From: Sulfuricurvum sp.
GTDB lineage: Bacteria > Campylobacterota > Campylobacteria > Campylobacterales > Sulfurimonadaceae
Assembly: GCA_030696285.1 (NCBI GenBank)
Contig: JAUYSQ010000039.1
Span: 1 to 37,302 of the forward strand
Length of the DNA stretch: 37,302 nucleotides
Direction of reading: 5' to 3'
The notes below the pieces were generated by a model. The model did not search any database. It worked only from the letters and a program-made list of their open reading frames with translations, and had not been told where the DNA came from. Every line of letters starts with the position of its first letter. Within the stretch, counting starts at the first letter, position 1. The translations under genes were made by a program, and so were the position numbers. Shown one piece after another: positions 16,272 through 23,125 of this stretch.

Positions 16272-17480
16272 ATGAAGTTCTCAAAAGAAATAATCTCTCT
16301 CTCACTTGCAGTATCTGCAGCAGTTTGGCTGATAGGGTGTGGAGGGGGTGATGATACTGTCACCTCAACTGCGCCAGCCGAAACAACGATCACAGTGAGC
16401 GGAACAGTCGCCGATGGATATCTCGTGGGGGCAAAAGTATGTTTGGATAAAAACTTCAATGATCTCTGTGATGCGGATGAACCGACGGCAATTACCGATG
16501 CGAGCGGTAAATACACCTTTATTCTTAACGAAATGGCAGTGACAGAGTTTCCCCTGATCGTCGAAGCCAATGCCAGTACCATTGATTTGGATACCCATAC
16601 GCCGATCGGTCAAGAATGGCATTTTAAAGCTGTAGCCGGAAAGGGTAGTTTTATCTCTCCTCTGACAACATTGGTTGCGCGTGATATGGATTTGAATACC
16701 TCATTGACGCTCACACAAGCGATGAGCAATCTTCAAAATGATTTGGGGCTGGATATCAATACCTCGGTCGACTATGTGGCAGCTGGTAATGTAAGAGCGC
16801 ACAATGCCGCCCAAATTATCGCTCGCTCGTTAGCGGTAGCCGAAACGAACTTGACGGCTGCAGCATTAATGAATACAAATGAGAACCTGATACGCCTTCT
16901 GGCCGCCAAACAGGTTCGTTCTCAAAGTGCCGCTATAAAAGCGGCGGCTGATCTCAATAATACTGCATTTCTTTGTGATGTCAATACAACTGATGTTCCT
17001 ACACAAATTACCGAACTAACGATTGCCTTAGAAGTCACATTGTCATCGCAGCTTCAAGCGGACTTACTCTTTATGTGGGAAGAAGAGAGATTGGCGCGCG
17101 ATGTTTACAATACAATGTACGCCAAATGGGGTTCTAAAATTTTCACCAATATTGCTACCAATGGGGAGCAAACCCATATCAACAGTATCAAATCAATGAT
17201 CGACAAATATGAAGTATCAACGACAGGGTATTCCCAGCCGGCGATCGTCGGAGTTTTCGTCAATCAAGATCTTCAAAGACTGTACGATATCCTAATAGTA
17301 AAAGGGAACAAATCCCTGATTGACGCGTATGAGGTGGGGCAGCTCATCGAGATTACCGACATAGAAGATTTGGATAAACGATTGCTTCCAACAGATTTAC
17401 CGGCTGATATTCGTGCGGTTTATGAGAGCTTACGCAAGGGGAGTGAAAGCCATCTTGCAGCATTTAATAAGCAACTCTAA
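16272..17480 (+). CDS. Lipoprotein with surface-type beta domain and C-terminal DUF2202 ferritin-like domain
   Basis: 402 residues. A lipoprotein signal ends in LIGC with Cys23 as the lipidation site. Residues 43-83 (SGTVADGYLVGAKVCLDKN, then DADEPTAITDASGKYTF) form a carboxypeptidase-regulatory or SdrD-like beta domain often seen in cell-surface proteins. A helical linker covers about 125-240. The C-terminal 140 residues are DUF2202: LLFMWEEERLARDVYNTMY, NGEQTHINSIKSMIDKYEV and GSESHLAAFNKQL, with Glu and His placed as in ferritin-like four-helix diiron proteins. The biochemical role of DUF2202 is not established; metal or redox chemistry at the envelope is inferred. A GAGGAA ribosome site precedes the ATG. 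It is controlled by operator P2 and followed by a two-component pair. Confidence 0.85.
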   Translation: MKFSKEIISLSLAVSAAVWLIGCGGGDDTVTSTAPAETTITVSGTVADGYLVGAKVCLDKNFNDLCDADEPTAITDASGKYTFILNEMAVTEFPLIVEANASTIDLDTHTPIGQEWHFKAVAGKGSFISPLTTLVARDMDLNTSLTLTQAMSNLQNDLGLDINTSVDYVAAGNVRAHNAAQIIARSLAVAETNLTAAALMNTNENLIRLLAAKQVRSQSAAIKAAADLNNTAFLCDVNTTDVPTQITELTIALEVTLSSQLQADLLFMWEEERLARDVYNTMYAKWGSKIFTNIATNGEQTHINSIKSMIDKYEVSTTGYSQPAIVGVFVNQDLQRLYDILIVKGNKSLIDAYEVGQLIEITDIEDLDKRLLPTDLPADIRAVYESLRKGSESHLAAFNKQL

Positions 17481-17522
17481 AAAAATAGTCTATAATATAT
17501 TTTAATCACAAAGGGGGAGTCT

Positions 17523-18155
17523 TTGAAAATTTTATTACTCGAAGATGACCTCCTCCTTGGCGAAACCCTCGAAGAGCTACTCAACGATGCTCATTACGAT
17601 GTCCATTGGGTCAAAGACGGTGAAGAGGCGGCTGAAGCAACCTTTGACACCCCCTATGATCTTTATATTTTAGACATTAATGTTCCCAAAATCAATGGAC
17701 TCAAACTGCTCGAAGAGTTACGGGAAGCAGGCGATGATACACGGGTTATATTTATCAGTGCGCTGAGCGATATTGCCTCGATCTCCAAAGGATTTCATTT
17801 GGGTGCAGAGGATTATCTCAAAAAACCATTTTTCCCGGAAGAATTGCTCGTACGTATTGATGCAAAATTTACCAAATCCCAAAAAATCATCCAACATGGA
17901 GAGATTACGTTTAATCCCCAAAACAATGAAGTGCACAAAGAAGGTCAGCTCATTACTCTCGGAGACGTTCAGCTTCCCATGTTACGGCTCTTTATCCAAA
18001 ACATCGGTAAAACACTTCTAAAAGAGGATCTCTTTGATCTGATGGAACACCCAAGCGACAGCGCACTGCGTGTCGCCATCAACAAACTTAAAAATACGAC
18101 AAATTGGGAAATTCAAAACATACGCTCTGTGGGATATCGTCTTGAAACACGCTGA
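17523..18155 (+). CDS. OmpR-family response regulator (pair 1)
   Basis: 210 residues. Receiver domain 1-118 with the acidic pocket at Glu7-Asp9, phospho-acceptor Asp51 (YILDINVP), Ser79 and Lys101 (KKPF). The C-terminal winged helix (about 125-210) ends in the usual VGYRLETR wing. The start is TTG with a strong GGGGGAG site seven bases upstream; there is no nearby ATG alternative that keeps the receiver intact. CTATAATATA upstream is a probable promoter, so the regulator can be expressed apart from the lipoprotein gene. It overlaps its kinase by 14 bp. It is a good candidate for binding P1-P3, but regulator 2 cannot be excluded. Confidence 0.93.
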   Translation: MKILLLEDDLLLGETLEELLNDAHYDVHWVKDGEEAAEATFDTPYDLYILDINVPKINGLKLLEELREAGDDTRVIFISALSDIASISKGFHLGAEDYLKKPFFPEELLVRIDAKFTKSQKIIQHGEITFNPQNNEVHKEGQLITLGDVQLPMLRLFIQNIGKTLLKEDLFDLMEHPSDSALRVAINKLKNTTNWEIQNIRSVGYRLETR

Positions 18156-19194
18156 AACAGAGTCCTTTAGAAAAAGTTTTTTGGTTTTTTTTATTGCCTT
18201 ATCTCTTTTAAGTGCCTTAGTTTTTTGGTTTGAATACAGTCAAAAACGTCATGCTCTCGAAGAGGCTGTTTTCAATGAGATGAAGGTGTGCAGTTTTGAT
18301 CTCAAATGCCAACAATTCACCTTTGATTTTGCACCTTTACACACCGCTACACTTTATATGCTCAATCAGGATGAGACCGGATATTATGCTCTTTTCTCCA
18401 TTCCCAGCAGTAAGTATGCTCTTAAGCTTCATCTCTCACAGGAGCGTTTCGATATTATGCTGCATCAAACACGCAATACACTCCTTCAAGCTTTCTTGAT
18501 TACCCTCTTCTTTTTAGGAGTGATCTCCGCCCTTTTCTCACTCTATACGCTCCATCCATTGAGAAAAGCATTGCGTTTAACCGAAGAGTTTAGTCGTGAT
18601 ATTCTCCATGATTTCAATACACCGCTTTCCAGCCTACGGCTGAATGTCAGTCTCCTAAACGTCTCCCCCAGTGAAGCCAAAAAAATCCAGCGGATTGAGC
18701 GAAGCATTGAGACGATGATTTCACTGGGGAACAATTTACGCAGTTATCTCGAAGGGCATCCTCTTCAAAAAGAGAGCATCGATTTACACACACTCCTCAA
18801 AGAACGCATCGCTAATATTCAAAAACTTTATCCCACTATTTCTTTTATGCTTGATGATGCTGATTTATCTATTAACGCTAACCACGATGCTATCGTCCGA
18901 ATACTCGATAATCTTTTGAGCAATGCAGCCAAATACAACAAAGAAAACGGTTCCGTATGGATTTATATCAATTCGCAGGCCAAAACACTTCATATCGACG
19001 ACAACGGTAAAGGGATTGAACATCCTGACAGAATATTTGACCGTTTTTATAAAGAGCATGATCGAGGATTAGGGATCGGCTTGCATATCGTCAAAAAACT
19101 GTGCGATGAGCTCAAAATACCCATCCATGTCAAAAGTGTTTTACATCAAGGAGCCAGGTTTACACTCGATCTGCACGCGCTAACATTTCACTAA
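18142..19194 (+). CDS. Sensor histidine kinase (pair 1)
   Basis: 350 residues from TTG 18142, which lies in the end of the regulator gene; starting earlier only adds residues read from the regulator's DNA-binding part. TM1 about 13-30, a short periplasmic loop of roughly 80 residues with a Cys pair (CSFDLKC, Cys50 and Cys56), TM2 about 114-136. The phospho-acceptor His156 is in ILHDFNTPLSSL, an H-box variant. ATP-binding boxes: ILDNLLSNAAKYN (N), IDDNGKGIE (G1), FDRFYKEHDRGLGIGLHIVKKL (F/G2). No separate HAMP is obvious. The Cys pair could sense redox state or metals; this is inference. Its stop codon lies inside operator P3. Confidence 0.92.
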   Translation: MKHAETESFRKSFLVFFIALSLLSALVFWFEYSQKRHALEEAVFNEMKVCSFDLKCQQFTFDFAPLHTATLYMLNQDETGYYALFSIPSSKYALKLHLSQERFDIMLHQTRNTLLQAFLITLFFLGVISALFSLYTLHPLRKALRLTEEFSRDILHDFNTPLSSLRLNVSLLNVSPSEAKKIQRIERSIETMISLGNNLRSYLEGHPLQKESIDLHTLLKERIANIQKLYPTISFMLDDADLSINANHDAIVRILDNLLSNAAKYNKENGSVWIYINSQAKTLHIDDNGKGIEHPDRIFDRFYKEHDRGLGIGLHIVKKLCDELKIPIHVKSVLHQGARFTLDLHALTFH

Positions 19195-19211
19195 TACTTC
19201 TAAGCTATTAT
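19180..19211 (+). promoter_or_regulatory. Operator/promoter P3: 11-bp direct repeat plus -10
   Basis: Half-sites CTAACATTT (19180) and CTAATACTT (19191) lie 11 bp apart, followed by six bases and TATTAT (19206-19211), identical in geometry to P1 and P2. The kinase stop codon TAA (19192-19194) is embedded in the second half-site. It drives the third small secreted protein and the barrel gene. Confidence 0.75.
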
Positions 19212-19240
19212 GATATACTTAAATAGATGAAGGATAAAAA

Positions 19241-19573
19241 ATGAGATTATTACCCCTTATTTTTACAACTACATTCCTTGTGGGTAGTGTGTATGGTGAT
19301 GTTTCTATGGATGCGCAAATTGAACAAATTATGAATGCACCTGCAAATGAGCGTGTAGGGCTTATGAACCAACTTAAAACCAAACTTGCCGGTATGAATG
19401 AAAGTGAGAGAAATGAAGCGTTGCAAAAGCTTCAAAATGGAATGGGCCGAGGAATGGGTAAAGGTTCACAAAATCATCTCTCCCCTATGCCGATGCAGCA
19501 CATGAAGGCAAGCGGTTCAGCTCAACGCCAAATGAATACCCATACTCAGCCTAATTTTTCCAATCGGCACTAA
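19241..19573 (+). CDS. Small secreted Met/Gln-rich protein (paralogue 3)
   Basis: A 110-residue precursor with signal peptide MRLLPLIFTTTFLVGSVYG. The mature part has helices MDAQIEQIMNAPANERVGLM and LAGMNESERNEALQKLQ, then a Met/Gly/His-rich tail (GMGRGMGKGSQN, MPMQHMK). The ER...LQ...GKGSQN segment aligns with ERQ...NK...GTGSQN of paralogues 1 and 2, so all three belong to one family of exported helical proteins with low-complexity tails. GAAGGATA precedes the ATG. Eleven bases separate it from the outer-membrane barrel gene, so both are probably on the P3 transcript. Function unknown; the Met/His tail would suit copper or other soft metals, not shown. Confidence 0.82.
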   Translation: MRLLPLIFTTTFLVGSVYGDVSMDAQIEQIMNAPANERVGLMNQLKTKLAGMNESERNEALQKLQNGMGRGMGKGSQNHLSPMPMQHMKASGSAQRQMNTHTQPNFSNRH

Positions 19574-19584
19574 GGATAGCGCAT

Positions 19585-20397
19585 TTGAAATCACTACTTT
19601 GTCTCTTGCTATTGGGTGTTCTTCATGCGCAAGGTGCAAATGATGCTGATTTTGATGGAGTGGATGACGCAATAGACAAATGCCCAAATACCCCTTTTAG
19701 TGATCTCGCTGATGCTTATGGATGTACCACACGGACGCTTTATACCCAAACTTCCTACGATATCATCATGGGGGTTAATTTCTCTAACCTGAATGCCAAT
19801 ACCTTGGAAGATACGAAAACCTCCACTACTACCTTTCAAGCTGATATGTATCACGGTAATCTTTCAGCACAACTTCTCACCTCCTATTTTAAGTCTGATG
19901 AGAGTACGTATAGCGATAGAGGATGGAATGACACGCACGTTAGCCTCTTTTACACTGCCAAGCCAATCGAAGAGTTAATCATTCAAACAGGAATTGGAGT
20001 TCTTTATCCCACCTACTCTACGGGATACGACAATGAAGCGATCGATTATCGCGGCAGTGTTACCTTGCAATACAATTTCAATGCGCAAGTCAATCTTATC
20101 GGAGGATACAACTATACCTTTATCAATGATACCGATATTGCTAACATCGCCAGCTACCAAAATACCAATGCTTTTTATGGCGGAATAGGGTATATGAGTC
20201 CTAATACTACCTCTATCCATCTCTCTTACGCCCATTCACAGAGCATCTACTCTGGAGTTGATCCTATCGAAACCCTCTCACTTGCTACTTTTATCCCTGT
20301 CAATACCCAGTGGTTTGTTTTGGGAGATTATAAATACGGTCTTAGTGATACGGCCAGTGATCATGAAGTGGCTCTCCGTGTAGGGTACGCTTTTTAA
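19585..20397 (+). CDS. Outer-membrane beta-barrel protein with thrombospondin type 3-like calcium repeat
   Basis: 270 residues from TTG 19585, which has AAGGATA upstream; no ATG lies near. Signal peptide (MKSLLCLLLLGVLHAQG), then one DADFDGVDDAIDKCPNTP repeat with paired Cys (CPNTP...YGCTT), as in OmpA-like and other calcium-binding surface proteins. From residue about 55 there are alternating amphipathic strands rich in Tyr, Asn and Thr, closing with VALRVGYAF, the terminal aromatic expected for insertion by the BAM machinery. There is no OmpA peptidoglycan-binding domain. It may be a small porin-like or adhesin-like barrel. It is co-transcribed with the third small secreted protein and is therefore likely part of the same envelope response. 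Confidence 0.82.
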   Translation: MKSLLCLLLLGVLHAQGANDADFDGVDDAIDKCPNTPFSDLADAYGCTTRTLYTQTSYDIIMGVNFSNLNANTLEDTKTSTTTFQADMYHGNLSAQLLTSYFKSDESTYSDRGWNDTHVSLFYTAKPIEELIIQTGIGVLYPTYSTGYDNEAIDYRGSVTLQYNFNAQVNLIGGYNYTFINDTDIANIASYQNTNAFYGGIGYMSPNTTSIHLSYAHSQSIYSGVDPIETLSLATFIPVNTQWFVLGDYKYGLSDTASDHEVALRVGYAF

Positions 20398-20401
20398 GCG
20401 C

Positions 20402-20407
20402 TATAAT
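20402..20407 (+). promoter_or_regulatory. -10 box of a leaderless response regulator 2 transcript
   Basis: GCTATAAT overlaps the end of the barrel gene region and is followed by six bases and the ATG at 20414. No ribosome site is present. The geometry is the same as at 8985 and 9023. Confidence 0.6.
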
Positions 20408-20413
20408 AGCAGT

Positions 20414-21082
20414 ATGATTAAAGCCAAACTCCTCCTCCTTGAAGATGATCCCAACCTCTCTGAGAGTGTGAGCGAATATCTCGAGGAGTGCGGATATGAG
20501 GTGGTATGCAGGTACGATGCCGCATCGGCCGAAGACGTACTGTATGAGCAAAAGTTCGATCTCCTTCTCCTGGATGTAAATGTCCCTGACGGAGATGGAT
20601 TTTCACTGCTAAAAAACTCTCGTCGTGAGGGAACCACTACCCCTGCCATCTTTATCACATCCCGAAATGCTATGGATGATGTAGAAGAAGGGTTTACGAG
20701 CGGCGGGGATGATTACCTGCGCAAACCCTTTGCTCTTAAAGAGTTATTGCTGCGGATCCAAACGATTTTAAAGCGCAATTTTTATCATCCTCCCACAGAA
20801 TCACTTGATTTAGGAGAGGGTATCACTTATGATACCATCAATCAGATTTTAACCATAAAAGGGGTAGTCCAGCCCCTTCAACTCAAAGAGCATAAACTTC
20901 TCAAACTTTTTTTACAGCATAAAGGAGAGCTTCTTACTCACGAAGTCATCATGGAATATCTATGGGACTATGAAGAGACCCCCAGTGACGGCTCGCTTCG
21001 AACCTATATCAAAACACTTCGTAAATTACTGGGAGGTGAGCGTATTGTCAGCCACAAACGCCTCGGGTATCAATTCCGCTAA
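20414..21082 (+). CDS. OmpR-family response regulator (pair 2)
   Basis: 222 residues. The receiver has Glu10-Asp12, phospho-acceptor Asp54 (LLLDVNVPDGDG), Thr in FITSRNA and Lys in LRKPF. The C-terminal winged helix ends with the VSHKRLGYQFR wing. It is clearly homologous to regulator 1 but not a recent copy. The ATG lies six bases after TATAAT with no ribosome site, so a leaderless mRNA is expected. The kinase gene begins within the last 38 bases of this gene. No copy of the P1-P3 operator lies upstream, so this pair is probably not autoregulated through that site. Confidence 0.93.
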   Translation: MIKAKLLLLEDDPNLSESVSEYLEECGYEVVCRYDAASAEDVLYEQKFDLLLLDVNVPDGDGFSLLKNSRREGTTTPAIFITSRNAMDDVEEGFTSGGDDYLRKPFALKELLLRIQTILKRNFYHPPTESLDLGEGITYDTINQILTIKGVVQPLQLKEHKLLKLFLQHKGELLTHEVIMEYLWDYEETPSDGSLRTYIKTLRKLLGGERIVSHKRLGYQFR

Positions 21083-22247
21083 ATACCGAACCCTAAAACG
21101 CTTTTTGACTCTGTATGGGGTAATGAGTGTTTTGATTTTAGCCCTCATCGGAACCCTCTATTATCAATTTCAGCGGGCTCAAATGCTCTCCTCGCACCGT
21201 CTTGCGATGCAGCTGCAAAGTGAAACCTACATTCCAAGGGTAAAACAATGGCTCGAGAGCGGGCATAATTTAGCCACTTTTCCACACGATTTAGCCTATA
21301 AAACCGCCCTTTACGGATACGATAAAGATGTACTCGTCGGCACTATCCAAAATAACACCCTTGATTTTAATGAAAACATTGCCCTTGACGATCATCATAT
21401 CCATCTCGTTTTACCTCTCTCCCCGTATGGCTTGGGGGAATACTACCTCGTATTTGAAACGTATGACGATGCGTTATGGCGCACACAATTTTGGATCCAT
21501 GCAGCGCTTTTTGGTTCCTTGCTTGTTCTTCTCCTCGCATTGGTGGGGTTTGGACTCTCACGGCTTCTGCTGCGTCCGATGAACGAAGCGATCACCCTGC
21601 TCGATGATTTCATCAAAGACACCACGCATGAGCTTAACACCCCCGTGAGCGCTATCTTGACGAACCTCGAGTCACTGGGTGACACCGATTTTCCCGAAGC
21701 CGTACAAAAAAAACTCAAACGGATCGAAATCGCCTCACGCACTATCTCAACTCTCTATGATGATCTAACGTACCTCATCCTCAATCACGACCTCGCCATC
21801 CACAATATCGAGCTTGATTTAAGTGCATTGGTCTGTGAGCGTATTGAGTATTTCCGTCACCGTATCGAGCAAAAAAAGATACAGTTGTCTCTTCATATTG
21901 CTGAAAACATCGTATTGACTATCGACCGTACCAAGGCGACCCGCCTCATCGATAATCTCCTCTCCAATGCGATCAAATACAACCGGATGGGCGGAAAAAT
22001 CACGATCATGCTCGATATCGATGGATTGTGTATCGAAGATAACGGCATCGGGATACCTCACGATATGATCGAACGGGTATTTGAACGCTACACCCGCGCC
22101 GATAAAAGTGTCGGAGGATTTGGAATCGGATTGCACATCGTCGCGATGATAGCAGTAGAGTATAATTTAAAGATTACCATCGAATCGGAAGAAAAAAAAG
22201 GGACAAAGATTTGTGTGGAGTGGAAACACGCAGTCAATACTCTCTAA
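21045..22247 (+). CDS. Sensor histidine kinase (pair 2)
   Basis: 400 residues from TTG 21045, preceded by GGGAGGTG with a six-base spacer; GTG 21036 overlaps that site and is less likely. TM1 about 20-40, a periplasmic loop of roughly 110 residues ending in a DDHHIHLVLPLS stretch that is locally His-rich, TM2 about 150-172. His195 is in DTTHELNTPVSAI. N-box IDNLLSNAIKYN, G1 EDNGIGIP, F/G2 FERYTRADKSVGGFGIGLHIVAMIA. It is related to kinase 1 (both have the H-box form H-D/E-F/L-N-T-P). Stimulus unknown; the His-rich loop could point to metals. trxC follows after 12 bp and may be co-transcribed. Confidence 0.92.
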   Translation: MSATNASGINSAKYRTLKRFLTLYGVMSVLILALIGTLYYQFQRAQMLSSHRLAMQLQSETYIPRVKQWLESGHNLATFPHDLAYKTALYGYDKDVLVGTIQNNTLDFNENIALDDHHIHLVLPLSPYGLGEYYLVFETYDDALWRTQFWIHAALFGSLLVLLLALVGFGLSRLLLRPMNEAITLLDDFIKDTTHELNTPVSAILTNLESLGDTDFPEAVQKKLKRIEIASRTISTLYDDLTYLILNHDLAIHNIELDLSALVCERIEYFRHRIEQKKIQLSLHIAENIVLTIDRTKATRLIDNLLSNAIKYNRMGGKITIMLDIDGLCIEDNGIGIPHDMIERVFERYTRADKSVGGFGIGLHIVAMIAVEYNLKITIESEEKKGTKICVEWKHAVNTL

Positions 22248-22259
22248 AAAAGGACTACC

Positions 22260-22691
22260 ATGGATAAAATAACAATCGTTTGCCCACACTGCCTCAAAAC
22301 AAACGCGTTACCAAAAAAAGAAAGTTATATGAAGGCAAATTGCGGACATTGCAAAAAATCGCTTCTGGATACCCATCCTATCGAGCTTAACGCAAAGAAC
22401 TTTGACCATTTTATTGCCAATAATGATATCCCTATTGTTGTCGATTTTTGGGCACCGTGGTGTGGACCATGCAAGATGATGGCTCCGACATTCACTTCTG
22501 TTGCAGCACACTTTCCACTGAAAGCCAGATTTGTCAAAGTCAACACCGAAAACGAACAAAGCTTAGGGGCAAAATTTGGAATCCGAAGCATCCCCACTCT
22601 CATTCTCTTCAAAAATAACAAAGAGATCGATAGAGTCTCAGGGGCTCTCGATGCCAATTCACTCAAAAATTGGGTGAGTAAAAATCTATAA
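22260..22691 (+). CDS. trxC: Thioredoxin 2 type (TrxC) with N-terminal zinc motif
   Basis: A 143-residue cytoplasmic disulfide reductase. The N-terminal extension carries two pairs of Cys (CPHC at 8-11 and CGHC at 28-31), the zinc-binding module typical of TrxC. The thioredoxin fold follows with WCGPC at 67-71, the cis-Pro loop SIPTLILF, and a C-terminal helix. It lacks a signal peptide. AAAAGGACTACC precedes the ATG. It follows kinase 2 by 12 bp and ends in a bidirectional terminator whose stem includes its own stop codon. TrxC proteins are often linked to oxidative stress; a place in the adjacent signalling cassette is plausible but not shown. Confidence 0.95.
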   Translation: MDKITIVCPHCLKTNALPKKESYMKANCGHCKKSLLDTHPIELNAKNFDHFIANNDIPIVVDFWAPWCGPCKMMAPTFTSVAAHFPLKARFVKVNTENEQSLGAKFGIRSIPTLILFKNNKEIDRVSGALDANSLKNWVSKNL

Positions 22692-22710
22692 TACTCTCTC
22701 GAGAGTATTA
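22689..22710. terminator. Bidirectional terminator spanning both convergent stop codons
   Basis: TAATACTCT and AGAGTATTA form a 9-bp stem around a CTCG loop. The TAA of trxC is the first three bases of the left arm, and the TAA of the convergent cytochrome gene is the first three bases of the right arm read on the minus strand. T-rich tails follow in both directions (TTTTAA on plus; TAGATTTTT on minus). Confidence 0.8.
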
Positions 22711-23001
22711 TTTTAAGGTTGCAATATACTCGGCTACTGCCTTCATATCCGCATCGCTAAGGGTTGCTGTTTGCCCTTTCATCAGAGCACCCATCCCTTT
22801 GGTGTTACGCGTTCCCGCTTTGTACCCTTTTAGGGCGTCAAGAGTTTTATCACTTTTCCATCCGGCAATCACTTCTGATTTTCCAAGAGCCGCTTTTTCA
22901 CCTTTTTGACCGTGACAGGCAGCACATTTTTGATACAAAGCACTGCCATCCGCAGCGCTCAACGCAAGTGTAAGTCCTAATAGTGCAAGTAATGTTTTCA
23001 T
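22708..23001 (-). CDS. Cytochrome c553-type monohaem class I cytochrome
   Basis: A 97-residue precursor with a short signal peptide (MKTLLALLGLTLALSAADG). The haem site is CAACH at 26-30; the axial Met is Met70 or Met74 (KGMGALMKGQ). The C-terminal helix ADMKAVAEYIATLK is typical of class I cytochromes. Size and motifs resemble the c553 of Helicobacter and Desulfovibrio, a soluble periplasmic electron carrier; it could feed the dihaem peroxidase or a terminal oxidase. AAGGATA precedes the ATG, and GTATAAAAT just upstream, at the edge of a family B repeat, is a possible promoter. It ends in the shared terminator with trxC. Confidence 0.94.
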   Translation of the reverse strand: MKTLLALLGLTLALSAADGSALYQKCAACHGQKGEKAALGKSEVIAGWKSDKTLDALKGYKAGTRNTKGMGALMKGQTATLSDADMKAVAEYIATLK

Positions 23002-23025
23002 TTTGTATCCTTTTTATTATTTTAT

Positions 23026-23113
23026 ACGCCGAAGGAACAAAGTCCCTCTCGGCTACGCTAACGCTTAGTTTCCTTCGGCAGGAAGCCCAGCGCACATTTG
23101 TGCTTATTTTTTC
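23026..23113. repeat. Repeat family B, copy 2
   Basis: About 88 bp that align with 13888-13977 from ACGCC to the T-run after GCACATTTGTGC. This copy can also fold as one long stem, GCCGAAGGA pairing with TCCTTCGGC. It lies between two minus-strand genes, in the opposite orientation relative to its neighbours compared with copy 1. Confidence 0.8.
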
Positions 23114-23125
23114 AATGTATTTCCA

